Positions 25,946 to 35,213 of a stretch of DNA of 64,000 nucleotides are shown here, piece by piece. The position numbers and the translations under genes are program-made. The number at the start of each line of letters is the position of its first letter. The stretch's first letter is position 1. The DNA is taken from the NCBI RefSeq assembly GCF_000328765.2, contig NC_019954.2, positions 2,152,516 to 2,216,515 of the forward strand. Direction: 5' to 3'. The DNA comes from Tepidanaerobacter acetatoxydans Re1. Lineage in GTDB: Bacteria; Bacillota; Thermosediminibacteria; Thermosediminibacterales; Tepidanaerobacteraceae. The notes under the pieces are model-generated. The model had not been told where the DNA came from. It saw only the letters and a list, made by a program, of their open reading frames with translations, and ran no database searches.

Positions 25946-28052
25946 GGGAGTTTGACAGTTGCGCATGAATAAAAACCTTACAAAGGCCGATATCACAACA
26001 TTTTTGTTGTCAAATTTTTAATATATTTTGTTGTATGGTGTTGTATATTAATCTTATCCATGATATAGTAAGCTTAGCAGAGGATGGTGAATATATGAAA
26101 CTATATTATGATAAGAAGTCTAAGGATCCTACATATTTTATCCAGATGGGGTTTCGCAACGGTAAAAAGACAACAACTAAAAATGTAAAGAGAATCGGCA
26201 AACATTCCGAGCTTCTTAAAATATCTTCTGATCCCCTTGCTTATGCTAAGGAACAGGTGCGTAAGTATAATGAGGAATACAAAAAAGGTAAAGCTGATAT
26301 GGACATAAAACTTGATTTTAGTGAGAAGCTGACGGCTGCTAATTACATTGCATCAAAGTCAACTCTCGTAAATATCGGCTACTTTATTCTACAGAAAATC
26401 TATCATGATCTTAAGATCGCTGATTTTTTTAAACAGATTCAGACAGATAGTAAGGTTACATTTAGCTGTAATGACATAAACAGATTTTTTACCTTTGCAA
26501 GGATACTTGACCCTAAATCCAAATGTGGGACATTTGATAAGCTGGATACATATTTTGAGCAGCCCTCATTTGAGTATCAGCATATACTGCGTTTTATGGA
26601 TATATTAGAAGATAATTATGATAGGTATTTAGAGCATCTTTATTTAAACAGTGAAAATATCGCTGTAAGGAATACATCGGTATGCTATTTTGACTGTACA
26701 AACTATTACTTTGAAACCGAAGAAGAGGACGAGGACTTTGTAGATGAGGTAACGGGGGAGATAATTAAAGGGTTTCGCAAGTATGGCCCTTCAAAGCAGC
26801 ACCAGCCCAGCCCTCTTGTGCAAATGGGGCTTTTCATGGACGGTAACGGCATCCCTATATCAATGTGCATCAATCCCGGCTCTGACAATGAGCAAAAATC
26901 CGCCATCCCTTTAGAAAAGAAAATCACAAAGATGTTTAAGGGAAAGCCGTTCATCTACTGTGCAGATGCAGGCCTTGGCTCTCTTGATATAAGGCAGTAC
27001 AATTCATTCGTGAGAAGGGCTTTCATTGTAACGCAATCAGTAAAGAAACTGTCCAAACCTCTAAAGGATGCAATGTTTAACGATTTCGGCTACAGGCTTC
27101 TTTCAGATGACTCTCCTGTTACGATTTTCCATATGAAGGAGTTTGACAGATTCAATAAAGAAAACCTTTCTTTGTACAACGATGTCGCCTATAAGGTAAT
27201 AGATGCGTCAAAGGCGGTAGATGTCGGCCTGTATGAGGAAAAGACGTTTAAGAATGGCACTAGCAAGAATGTAAAGTCCAAGGCTGCTTTAAAGCAGCGC
27301 ATCATCGTCACATTTTCAAGGAAAATGATGGAATACCAGCGAAGTATAAGGAATAGGCAGATTGAAAGAGCAAAGGACATCATAAAGCATAATGCCGTAG
27401 AGGATGTAAAAAAAGGGCCGCATGATGTGACCCGTTTCATAAGGAAGATATCCGTCGGAAAAAGTGGGGAAAAAGCCTCTGATTGTTATGAACTCGATAA
27501 AGCCGCAATTGAAAGAGAGGAAAAATATGACGGCTACTATGCAGTTGCGACAAATCTGGAAGATAGCGCAAAATCAATACTTGAGATAAATTCAAGGCGC
27601 TATAAGATTGAAGACTGTTTTCGGGTACTAAAGACCAACTTTCGCGCAAGGCCAATCTACCACAGAAACAAGGAAAGGATAATAGCGCACTTTATGATTT
27701 GCTACACCGCACTCCTGATTTACAGGTTATTGGAGTATAAACTGGATCAATACGGCAAACACTTTACAACGGAAAATATTCTAGAGACGTTAAAGAACAT
27801 GAATGTTGCAAACATGAATGATATGTGCTATATGGCAACATACACGGCAAGTAAGGTGTGTACCGCTTTAAACGGCATATATGTCTTGGGGCTTGATAAG
27901 AAATACTACAAGCCGAAGGAGCTAAATAAAATCATTAAAAAAATCTCTAAGTAAAATTCCCATACAACATTTTAAAAAACCTAAGAATTAATGGAATCCA
28001 CTATTATAGCGGATTCCATTAATTATGCATTTTTGCAAGTGTCGAAAACGGG
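25946..28052 (+). mobile_element. IS1634-type (IS4-like DDE) insertion sequence
   Basis: The 2.1-kb element between the two direct repeats carries one transposase gene. Its ends are imperfect inverted repeats (GTTTGACAGTTGC on the left, TTTCGACACTTGC as the complement of the right end). Members of the IS1634 family are known for unusually long target duplications, which agrees with the 180-bp repeats here. A small inverted repeat with TGGAATCC/GGATTCCA (27992-28018) follows the gene and may be its terminator. Confidence 0.9.
26095..27954 (+). CDS. IS1634-family transposase
   Basis: The DDE transposase has about 619 residues from the ATG at 26095, which follows GAGGATGGTG; an in-frame ATG at 26035 would add 20 residues without a ribosome site. 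Catalytic acids are apparent in VCYFDCTNYYFE (first Asp), FIYCADAGLGSLDI (second Asp) and RRYKIEDCFRVLKTNF (Glu, within a Y-R-E-K-like signature of IS4-related enzymes). The frame is intact, so the element may be active. It is oriented opposite to the host genes on either side. Confidence 0.93.
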   Translation: MKLYYDKKSKDPTYFIQMGFRNGKKTTTKNVKRIGKHSELLKISSDPLAYAKEQVRKYNEEYKKGKADMDIKLDFSEKLTAANYIASKSTLVNIGYFILQKIYHDLKIADFFKQIQTDSKVTFSCNDINRFFTFARILDPKSKCGTFDKLDTYFEQPSFEYQHILRFMDILEDNYDRYLEHLYLNSENIAVRNTSVCYFDCTNYYFETEEEDEDFVDEVTGEIIKGFRKYGPSKQHQPSPLVQMGLFMDGNGIPISMCINPGSDNEQKSAIPLEKKITKMFKGKPFIYCADAGLGSLDIRQYNSFVRRAFIVTQSVKKLSKPLKDAMFNDFGYRLLSDDSPVTIFHMKEFDRFNKENLSLYNDVAYKVIDASKAVDVGLYEEKTFKNGTSKNVKSKAALKQRIIVTFSRKMMEYQRSIRNRQIERAKDIIKHNAVEDVKKGPHDVTRFIRKISVGKSGEKASDCYELDKAAIEREEKYDGYYAVATNLEDSAKSILEINSRRYKIEDCFRVLKTNFRARPIYHRNKERIIAHFMICYTALLIYRLLEYKLDQYGKHFTTENILETLKNMNVANMNDMCYMATYTASKVCTALNGIYVLGLDKKYYKPKELNKIIKKISK

Positions 28053-28232
28053 ATTATATGTGAATCTTGTCACATTTGCAAGTACTAATTCTAAATATTA
28101 GATGCGAATTTTATATAATTTTCATTCTAATTTCCGTTGCGCTTTTTATTAAACTTTTTCTGACCTTTATTACTTCTATTATTTAGCTTTATTCTCGTTT
28201 TTGAGTCTTTTTCAGTTTGCTTTATCTTATCC
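28053..28232. repeat. Right copy of the 180-bp direct repeat
   Basis: The partner of 25766-25945 with one mismatch. It still forms the native 3' end of rsgI, whose stop codon is at 28127-28129. Confidence 0.92.
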
Positions 28233-29233
28233 TTTATTGCTTTTATCAGCTGCTCTTGGTTTTTTCTGTTTTCCTCTTTTGGTAGAAATTTATTATTCTT
28301 TTTTATATCCTTGTATTGGTTTTTTATGTCTTTCTTCAATGTCTTTATTTCTTTCCATTGCTGCTTATTATAGATATTATCATTACCTTTTTGATCGAAT
28401 TTTTTAATTTGCTCATTACTTGCCTGTTCCAGTTCTTTAATGATTTGAGTCACTGGAGTTTCTTTTACACGCTTTAATGAAATATCCGGTTTCACTTCTT
28501 TCAATTTGTCATATAATACCAATTTACCTTGAGATATGTTCAGCTTCTTTGCCGCTTGGTGTTTTTCAAAAGTTGTACTTTCTACTATTATATCTAAGTC
28601 GGATTTGGCTGATTCTGCAGCATTATTGTTCTTTGCTTCCACATCTTCAGTTTTTATTTCACCGCCGGATGTATTTGCCGTTTCTGCTTGAAATCCGTTT
28701 TTAGATATTTCCTCTAATTGTTTTTGTATATTTGGAGATATGGAATCTTTTACATTAGACGCCGTAAGCATAACGGTATTTGTATTTTTATTTAAGTAAT
28801 TAAACTCTGCCGCCCGCACAAGCAGCAAATTAAGTGCTGCGTCAAGCTTCATATTTTTATATTCACGGCCATCGCCCACTATGGAATTCCCTTCATCATT
28901 TAAGCCATATGCCTTAAGCACCAAATCATATCTGTTTATTGAAAATTCTACACTGGGGTTAATATCAACCGTTACATATGTAACAGGACTTACATAGCCA
29001 TATATACCATAACTTCCAATAATCATGATAAGAAAACATGCTACAGCAGCTAAAGCCCTCTTTGCAAATACAGATGATAGCATAGGTTCCAAAAAGGCTG
29101 TTCTGCTTTCTTTAATGGTTATTTCATCACCTATCTGGCATCCGGGATAATTGTTATATACCCTTTTAAAATCGCCCTTGCTGTTGGCTACAATGATATA
29201 TTTGCCATCAAGGTCAACTATGATACCTTTCAA
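28127..29233 (-). CDS. rsgI: Anti-sigma-I factor RsgI
   Basis: RsgI holds sigma-I inactive at the membrane. The N-terminal domain (residues 1-55, with IIVDLDGKYIIVANSKGDFKR in two overlapping pieces) binds the sigma factor. One membrane helix follows (about 62-84), then the conserved periplasmic segment YVTVDINPSVEFSINRYD and a long Lys/Asn/Gln-rich tail with no recognisable carbohydrate-binding domain. The start is the TTG at 29233 behind GGAGGTGAT, five bases after the sigI stop; a GTG at 29248 is the alternative. The gene stays complete although the IS1634-type element copied its last about 105 bp to 25840-25945. Confidence 0.9.
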   Translation of the reverse strand: MKGIIVDLDGKYIIVANSKGDFKRVYNNYPGCQIGDEITIKESRTAFLEPMLSSVFAKRALAAVACFLIMIIGSYGIYGYVSPVTYVTVDINPSVEFSINRYDLVLKAYGLNDEGNSIVGDGREYKNMKLDAALNLLLVRAAEFNYLNKNTNTVMLTASNVKDSISPNIQKQLEEISKNGFQAETANTSGGEIKTEDVEAKNNNAAESAKSDLDIIVESTTFEKHQAAKKLNISQGKLVLYDKLKEVKPDISLKRVKETPVTQIIKELEQASNEQIKKFDQKGNDNIYNKQQWKEIKTLKKDIKNQYKDIKKNNKFLPKEENRKNQEQLIKAIKDKIKQTEKDSKTRIKLNNRSNKGQKKFNKKRNGN

Positions 29234-29238
29234 TGCTA

Positions 29239-29946
29239 TCACCTCCACTTTATATACTCATTGATAAACTGATAATCTCCTGATAAAATCAACACTGCTG
29301 CTACTATATAATTTCGACCTCTTTCAATACTCTTTCGGGATATTTTTAGAGCCGATGTAATTTTTCCAATTGGTAAATACTTTCTTTGCTTGACTATATC
29401 TAATATTTCAGGGTTATTCACAATAAAATCTATGGCTTTAAGATAGGTTTGTTTGGTGCCTTCTTGTTTGGGCGAACTCTTAGCGACATCAGAAAAGGAT
29501 ATTCCCCACAGTTCCAGTTCTTTTTTAATTTCCTGAATTTCTAGTCTTCTCCATTGACTTATTTGTGCTTCGGTATATTCTTTTACAGATTCAGCAGCAA
29601 AAATATCAATTGATTCGTCATCCTGCTGCTGGATTGGTTCGGCATGTACTACCCGACTGCTTTTTCTCTGTTCTTTTCTGTAATAGTCTATAAGCCTGCG
29701 CTTTACGGTAACTCTAGCAAAAGATAGGAAATTTCCCTTTGTTATATCATATTTCTTGATGGCCTCATGAAAAGCTATCATAGCAATACTAAGTTCATCA
29801 TCAACTCCATATTCAACATACCTTCCAAGGTGGTTTTCCACCGTCGATGCTATAAACGGCTTATATTCTTCAATCAGCCGACTGACTTCTTGATTATTAT
29901 TTTTTATGTCAATAACCCTCTCATTCAGGCTCTGATAATTCTTCAT
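29239..29946 (-). CDS. sigI: RNA polymerase sigma-I factor
   Basis: The 235-residue sigma-70-type factor has region 2 (FIASTVENHLGRYVEYGVDDELSIA, then AFHEAIKKYDITKGNFLSFA, with the RLIDYYRKEQRK DNA-melting part) and the SigI-specific C-terminal domain (LPIGKITSALKISRKSIERGR) in place of a standard region 4. In B. subtilis SigI responds to heat and envelope stress, and in cellulolytic clostridia to polysaccharides. It is followed immediately by rsgI. GCGGAGG precedes the ATG. An 18-bp palindrome lies 43 bp upstream. Confidence 0.93.
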   Translation of the reverse strand: MKNYQSLNERVIDIKNNNQEVSRLIEEYKPFIASTVENHLGRYVEYGVDDELSIAMIAFHEAIKKYDITKGNFLSFARVTVKRRLIDYYRKEQRKSSRVVHAEPIQQQDDESIDIFAAESVKEYTEAQISQWRRLEIQEIKKELELWGISFSDVAKSSPKQEGTKQTYLKAIDFIVNNPEILDIVKQRKYLPIGKITSALKISRKSIERGRNYIVAAVLILSGDYQFINEYIKWR

Positions 29947-29988
29947 AACTTTCCTCCGCCTGGATTTCTGAATTGAATAGTTTATTGC

Positions 29989-30006
29989 AATATAGAATTC
30001 TATATT
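29989..30006. promoter_or_regulatory. 18-bp perfect palindrome upstream of sigI
   Basis: AATATAGAATTCTATATT is self-complementary over its whole length and lies 43 bp before the sigI ATG. It could be an operator or simply an AT-rich symmetric promoter region; the protein that might bind is unknown. Confidence 0.35.
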
Positions 30007-30108
30007 ATGTAATAGACTCCTTTATTGCTAATATTCTTAAGATTCTAATGTATAAAGATACGCCAGTCATGATATCATTACTTTTACAAAAGTTTACTGA
30101 TTATATAT

Positions 30109-30133
30109 AAAAAAGGACCCTGTTTAAGGCCCT
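30109..30133 (-). terminator. wecB terminator
   Basis: On the minus strand AGGGCC and GGTCCT pair (one G-T) around a TTAAACAG loop and are followed by TTTTTTAT. This ends the wecA-wecB transcript about 95 bp after the wecB stop. Confidence 0.7.
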
Positions 30134-30227
30134 ATTTTGTAATATATGTCAGTTTGATATGCAGCAGTAGATAACTAAGCCTGCTGCTTACCTGCACCAT
30201 TATTCTAATATTTAATATTGCATTATT

Positions 30228-31385
30228 TTAATATTGAGCTTTAAATTCTGCCGGTTTATCCTTATTAATCCCAAAATAATAAAGTAAAAAATCTGCAATT
30301 CTTTCCGAGGCATGACCATCACCATAAGGATTTATAGCATTAGCCATTTGTTCATATTCATCTTTATCTGTTAAAAGCTTCCTTGCTTCTTCATAAATGG
30401 TTTCACTTTCTGTACCAATTATCTTAACAGTGCCGGCTTTAACAGCTTCCGGTCTTTCGGTTTCATTTCTTAAGACCAGCACCGGTTTACCCAAAGACGG
30501 AGCTTCTTCCTGAAGGCCGCCCGAATCGGTAACTACCATATAGCAATGAGCCATTAGGTTATGCATTTCATCGGTATCTAAAGGTTTAAGGAGTAGTATG
30601 CGCTCATGCCCGCCCAGAATATCAAAAACAGTATCCCTTACAGCCGGATTTAAGTGCACTGGATATATTATTTTGACTTCGGGAAAGTTATCCGCTAATT
30701 TTCGAAGGGCATGACAAATATTAGCCAAAGGTTTGCCCAAGTTCTCCCGACGATGGGCTGTAACCAGAATAATTTTCTGCCTTTTATAGTCTAGATTATT
30801 TAGCAAATCAGTAGAAAAAATAAAATCTTGTTTTACCGTAGTTTTTAATGCATCTATTACCGTATTACCGGTAACCACTATTTTTTCCGGTTTTACTCCC
30901 TCTTCCAAGAGATTTTTTCGAGCAATTTCAGTAGGTGAAAAGTGTATGTCGGCAAGGGAGCCTGTGAGCTTTCTGTTCATTTCTTCGGGAAACGGAAGCC
31001 ATTTGTCGTGAGTTCTAAGGCCTGCTTCAACATGCCCAACCCTAATTCGATGATAAAAAGCTGCCAAAGCACCGGCAAATGTAGTGGTGGTATCACCATG
31101 AACTATTACCATATCAGGCTTTACCTTATCCAAGACTTTTCCTAAACCAAGGAGGGCACTTGTTGTAATACTGAATAATGTTTGCTTTTCGGTCATTATA
31201 TTTAAATCATAGTCGGCTTTTATGTTAAAAAGGCTCAGCACCTGATCCAACATTTCCCGGTGTTGAGCTGTAATCGCTACCTCACACTGAAAATTATCTC
31301 TTTTTTTAAGTTCTTGCACCAATGGTGCCATTTTTATAGCTTCAGGTCTTGTACCAAAAATCACCAGAATTTTTATTTTGTCCAA
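30228..31385 (-). CDS. wecB: UDP-N-acetylglucosamine 2-epimerase (non-hydrolysing)
   Basis: The enzyme interconverts UDP-GlcNAc and UDP-ManNAc, the latter being used in teichoic-acid linkage units. The 385-residue protein begins KILVIFGTRPEAIKMAPL, contains VHGDTTTTFAGALAAFY, the VGHVEAGLRTHDKWLPFPEE motif and TDSGGLQEEAPSLGKPVLVL, all hallmarks of WecB/MnaA. It lies 13 bp after wecA. In B. subtilis mnaA also sits between upp and the ATP synthase operon, so this placement is conserved. Confidence 0.96.
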   Translation of the reverse strand: MDKIKILVIFGTRPEAIKMAPLVQELKKRDNFQCEVAITAQHREMLDQVLSLFNIKADYDLNIMTEKQTLFSITTSALLGLGKVLDKVKPDMVIVHGDTTTTFAGALAAFYHRIRVGHVEAGLRTHDKWLPFPEEMNRKLTGSLADIHFSPTEIARKNLLEEGVKPEKIVVTGNTVIDALKTTVKQDFIFSTDLLNNLDYKRQKIILVTAHRRENLGKPLANICHALRKLADNFPEVKIIYPVHLNPAVRDTVFDILGGHERILLLKPLDTDEMHNLMAHCYMVVTDSGGLQEEAPSLGKPVLVLRNETERPEAVKAGTVKIIGTESETIYEEARKLLTDKDEYEQMANAINPYGDGHASERIADFLLYYFGINKDKPAEFKAQY

Positions 31386-31398
31386 TGGCTACTCCCCT

Positions 31399-32436
31399 TT
31401 ACATTCCATGAGTAGATTTTTTCGCTTCTACAGTTATATTTATATACCTTACCGAAACTAACAACATAAAAATTACTAAGGCGAATACTGCTGCTGCCTG
31501 CTTAATGCCTATCATGGCCAGAACCACTGAGCATATCCCCAGCGAAATACTTATAACATACATATACAGCACAGCCTGTTTCTGAGATAATCCTATAGCC
31601 ATTAGTCTGTGATGTACATGACCTTTATCTGCCTGCATTAACGGCTTGCCATTTACAAACCTGCGTAAAATTGCGTAAGCTGTATCAAAAATAGGCAGCC
31701 CTAAGGCTAATATGGGAACAATCAAGGCTATGGCGGTAGCACTTTTAACAGCCCCTTCAATAGCTTGGGCAGCCAGAACGAAACCTAAAAACATAGCACC
31801 CGTATCACCCATAAAAATCTTAGCCGGATTAAAATTATATGGCAAAAATCCAATTGCAGCACCGGCAAGAAGAGCCATTATAAGAGCTCCATTAGCCTGT
31901 TCAAGACTCAAATTTACCAGCATCATAGTAAAAGCGGCAATTCCGGCAATTCCGGCCGCCAACCCGTCAAGTCCGTCAATAAAATTTAGTGTATTGGTAA
32001 TCCCCACTACCCAAAATAAGGTTGCGGGAATGGCTAATTTCCCAAGGAGAATCATGCCTCCGAGCGGATTTGTAATCAACTGTACTTTTATACCAAAAAG
32101 CAGCAGCACTACTGCAGCTGCAATTTGCCCCAACAGCTTTACTTTAGCGGGAAGGTCGTAGATATCATCTAAAATTCCAACTATTACAATTATGGTTGCA
32201 CCTAAAAATATCCCCTGTACATAAGGAAGATTTAAAGGTAAAGTTATTAACCCTACTACCACAAAAGAAATATAAATGGCAAGACCGCCAAGCCTAGGCA
32301 TTGGTTTTTTATGAACTCTTCGGGTATCAGTAGGTACATCAATAGCTCCAATTTTCCAAGAAAGTTTCATTACAAACGGTGTCACTAAGTATGCCAAAAC
32401 CATTGACATCAAAAAACCGTATATGTAATGTTGCAA
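31399..32436 (-). CDS. wecA: Undecaprenyl-phosphate GlcNAc-1-phosphate transferase (WecA/TagO)
   Basis: This polytopic membrane enzyme (about ten helices) loads GlcNAc-1-P onto the lipid carrier, starting wall-polymer synthesis. Family motifs are RRVHKKPMPRLGG, the metal-binding FIDGLDGLAAG, FMGDTGAMFLGF and KGHVHHRLMAIGLS. The start is placed at the TTG at 32436, since AAAGGGAG precedes it and the product then begins with the first membrane helix; an ATG at 32475 has no ribosome site. Together with wecB it would give the linkage sugars for a teichoic-acid-like polymer. Confidence 0.94.
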   Translation of the reverse strand: MQHYIYGFLMSMVLAYLVTPFVMKLSWKIGAIDVPTDTRRVHKKPMPRLGGLAIYISFVVVGLITLPLNLPYVQGIFLGATIIVIVGILDDIYDLPAKVKLLGQIAAAVVLLLFGIKVQLITNPLGGMILLGKLAIPATLFWVVGITNTLNFIDGLDGLAAGIAGIAAFTMMLVNLSLEQANGALIMALLAGAAIGFLPYNFNPAKIFMGDTGAMFLGFVLAAQAIEGAVKSATAIALIVPILALGLPIFDTAYAILRRFVNGKPLMQADKGHVHHRLMAIGLSQKQAVLYMYVISISLGICSVVLAMIGIKQAAAVFALVIFMLLVSVRYINITVEAKKSTHGM

Positions 32437-32577
32437 TGAAATCGCTCCCTTTGTAGTGTATGCTCTTTCATTCATTATTTTATTTCAAATAAGATGGTTT
32501 GTCAATGATTTGAAATTTGAGGTCTAAGCAGAGGGAAGCACTTTGATACTTTCGAAAAAAAAGATTTCGTCATCAGG

Positions 32578-33510
32578 TTAGTTTAGTATCTCATTAACTG
32601 TTTTAACTATATTTTCTACAGTTAACCCATAATATTCCATCAACGCATTTGGATTGCCCGATTGACCGAAAGTATCGTTTAGGCCTATTCTTTTCATTTT
32701 AACCGGTAGTCTCCCTATAAGAGTTTCAGCTATAGCAGATCCTAAACCTCCAATTATTGAATGTTCTTCTACCGTAATTACTTTCCCTGTGTTTGCAGCT
32801 TCGCTTAATACTAATTCTTCGTCGAGCGGTTTAATTGTATGAATATTTACTACCGTAGTTTCTATCCCTTTGCCATATAAGACATTAGCCGCTTTCATGG
32901 CTTTATCCACCATTAATCCTGTGGCAAAAATAGATAAATCCTTCCCCTTCCTCAAAATTTGAGCCTTACCTATTTTAAAATCAGTATTTTCTTCAGTTAT
33001 GATCGGAGCTACCGGCCTTGCAATTCTTATATATACCGGGCCATGTATTTTCGCTGCGGCAAAAATAGCTTTTTTGGTTTCTATCGCATCACAGGGGACT
33101 ACAACTTTCATGTTCGGAATAGACCGCATTAGTGAAATATCTTCTATAGCTTGATGACTAGCCCCATCCTCACCAACTGTTATCCCTGCATGCGTAACAG
33201 CAATCTTTACATTCAGGTTTGGATAGCAAACGGTGTTTCTTATCTGTTCAAACGCTCTTCCGGCTCCAAATATAGCAAATGTGCTGGCAAATGGAATAAA
33301 ACCTGATAAGGCTAAACCAGCTGCAACTCCAATCATGTTTTGTTCTGCAATACCCATATTAAAAAATCTGTCTTTAAACTTTTCGCTAAAGATTACTGTC
33401 TGTGTTGCATGAGCAAGATCTGCATCCAAAACAACAACCTGCTTATTTTTAAGGCCCAGTTCGACCAAAGCTTCTCCATATGCAATGCGTGGTGACTTCA
33501 TATTTGTCAT
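32578..33510 (-). CDS. Transketolase, C-terminal half
   Basis: This 310-residue protein holds the pyrimidine-binding and C-terminal domains of a split transketolase: RIAYGEALVELG, FMNMGIAEQ-type motif FFNMGIAEQNMIGVAAGLA with the Glu that activates thiamine diphosphate, THAGITVGEDGASHQAIEDI, and a C-terminal segment VITVEEHSIIGGLG. Its start overlaps the end of the N-terminal half by four bases, so the two are coupled and form one enzyme. The pair follows a sugar ABC transporter, suggesting it handles ketose phosphates from the imported sugar, though a general pentose-phosphate role is equally possible. Confidence 0.93.
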   Translation of the reverse strand: MTNMKSPRIAYGEALVELGLKNKQVVVLDADLAHATQTVIFSEKFKDRFFNMGIAEQNMIGVAAGLALSGFIPFASTFAIFGAGRAFEQIRNTVCYPNLNVKIAVTHAGITVGEDGASHQAIEDISLMRSIPNMKVVVPCDAIETKKAIFAAAKIHGPVYIRIARPVAPIITEENTDFKIGKAQILRKGKDLSIFATGLMVDKAMKAANVLYGKGIETTVVNIHTIKPLDEELVLSEAANTGKVITVEEHSIIGGLGSAIAETLIGRLPVKMKRIGLNDTFGQSGNPNALMEYYGLTVENIVKTVNEILN

Positions 33511-34352
33511 ATTGATTTGCCTCCTAGTTCTATAAGAGCCTTTGTAATTTCTTCATTGTTCGGGGCTTTCCCATGCCATTCTACTTTATTTTCCATAAAT
33601 GAAACACCTTTACCTTTTATGGTATGTGCAATTATAAATTTGGGCTTTTGAGAAATTGCTAATGCAGATAATGCACCGTATATTTCATCATAATTGTGGC
33701 CATCTATTTCATAAACATTAAATCCAAAAGCTTGCATGCGATCTTTAACATTACCAAGACTCAGCACTTCATTATTTGTCCCATCGATCTGAAGTTTATT
33801 ATAATCCAATACAATTGTAAGATTATCAAGTTTATAATGAATCGATGCCATTAATGCTTCCCATATCTGACCTTCCTGCATTTCCCCATCACCAATAATA
33901 GCATAAATTTTATAATCCTTATTTTTTAATCTGGCTCCCAAAGCTAGCCCTACCGCTACTGATAATCCTTGTCCTAATGATCCCACCGATACGTCGATGC
34001 CGGGAGTCCTTTTCATGTCAGGATGACCTTGAAGTATTGATCCTAATTGCCTGAGCGTACCAAGCTGGTCCATATTAAAGTAACCTCTACGAGCCAAAAC
34101 AGAATACAAAGCAGGGCATCCATGACCTTTACTTAATACTAAACGATCTCTATCTTCCCAATCAGGTTTTTTCGGATCAACCTTCATAACTCTATAATAT
34201 AATGTTACTAAAATATCTACTATAGACAGTGAACCGCCGGGATGTCCGGAGTTTGCTTTTCCAAGCATTTTAATTACATCTTTTCGCACTTCACTGCTAA
34301 TAAAATGTAGATCACTTGAAGGCAGTTCGTTTACTTGTATATTCTCTTGCAT
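33507..34352 (-). CDS. Transketolase, N-terminal half
   Basis: The thiamine-diphosphate-binding half (281 residues) has KANSGHPGGSLSIVDIL, the GHGCPALYSVLA and VSVGSLGQGLSVAVGLALG segments, and the cofactor motif IIGDGEMQEGQIWEAL followed by LDYNKLQIDG. The ATG at 34352 has an ideal GGAGG site; the frame stays open further upstream into the permease gene but that part is Cys/Arg-rich and not homologous. It lies 26 bp after the permease stop, so the five genes from the binding protein down look like one operon. Confidence 0.94.
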   Translation of the reverse strand: MQENIQVNELPSSDLHFISSEVRKDVIKMLGKANSGHPGGSLSIVDILVTLYYRVMKVDPKKPDWEDRDRLVLSKGHGCPALYSVLARRGYFNMDQLGTLRQLGSILQGHPDMKRTPGIDVSVGSLGQGLSVAVGLALGARLKNKDYKIYAIIGDGEMQEGQIWEALMASIHYKLDNLTIVLDYNKLQIDGTNNEVLSLGNVKDRMQAFGFNVYEIDGHNYDEIYGALSALAISQKPKFIIAHTIKGKGVSFMENKVEWHGKAPNNEEITKALIELGGKSI

Positions 34353-34378
34353 ATACTTTCCTCCTTCGTAAGTAAAAA

Positions 34379-35212
34379 CTATTCTTTCACAGCACCTGCA
34401 GTCAAACCTTCTACCAGACTTTTTTGAACAAACATAAACAAAACTACAACCGGAATTGTTGTTATGACACCTCCTGCAGTTAATAAACCCCACTGGATTT
34501 CAAACTGCCCGATAAATGTCTGAAGAGCTACAGGCAATGTTCTAGTAGCTTCGTTAGTAAACATCAAAGCAAAAATAAATTCATTCCAAGCAGTAATAAA
34601 AATATAAATGCCTGTAGCTATAATTCCAGGAATGGTTAATGGTAAAGTTATTCTAAAAAATGCTCCAAGTCTACTACATCCATCAACCATTGCTGCTTCT
34701 TCTAAAGATACGGGTAAATCCTGTATATATCCTGTTAAAAGCCAAACTGAAAAAGGTATTGTAAAAGTCGAATAGGCAATAATAAGGGAATATGGAGTAT
34801 ATAATAGGTTGAGCCTTTGCATAATAGTAAATAGAGGGGTTAAAAGTAATACAGGCGGAAACATATTTATAAGCAAGAAGGAAACCATGAAAAACATTTT
34901 CCCTTTAAAATTAAATCGAGCAAATGAATACGCTGCAAGAATAGATACTAACAGGCTAATAATAGATGTAACTCCAGCTACTAAAAAGCTGTTACCCATG
35001 CTTTTAAAAAAGTTTGTTTTGTTAAAAAGAGTTATATAATTCTCTAAAGTTGGCTGTCGGGGTAAGTATTGTAAAGCCGGCGTATAAAGCTCTTTTTCTG
35101 GTTTTATCGATGTAAGAAAAGTCCAGAGGTAGGGAAATAGAGCAAAAATTATGAGTAGTACCAACGGAATATAAAAGAATAGCAGGTTTTTGGCAAATTT
35201 AGATTTCTTCAC
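34379..35212 (-). CDS. Carbohydrate ABC transporter permease (MalG type)
   Basis: The 277-residue membrane protein has six helices and the inner-membrane-component loop EEAAMVDGCSRLGAFFRITLP, which docks the ATPase (EAA motif). It corresponds to MalG/UgpE-type permeases of family 1 sugar transporters. It is one base from the partner permease gene. No ATPase gene is encoded nearby, so it probably shares a multi-purpose MsmX/UgpC-type ATPase encoded elsewhere. Confidence 0.92.
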   Translation of the reverse strand: MKKSKFAKNLLFFYIPLVLLIIFALFPYLWTFLTSIKPEKELYTPALQYLPRQPTLENYITLFNKTNFFKSMGNSFLVAGVTSIISLLVSILAAYSFARFNFKGKMFFMVSFLLINMFPPVLLLTPLFTIMQRLNLLYTPYSLIIAYSTFTIPFSVWLLTGYIQDLPVSLEEAAMVDGCSRLGAFFRITLPLTIPGIIATGIYIFITAWNEFIFALMFTNEATRTLPVALQTFIGQFEIQWGLLTAGGVITTIPVVVLFMFVQKSLVEGLTAGAVKE

Positions 35213-35213
35213 T

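Noticed and set aside
26706-27655. Minus-strand open frames within the IS1634-type transposase
   Set aside because: They are shadows of the long transposase frame, without ribosome sites or family motifs.
34353-34493. N-terminal extension of the transketolase N-half
   Set aside because: It overlaps the permease gene and is a Cys/Arg-rich shadow; GGAGG directly before 34352 sets the start.
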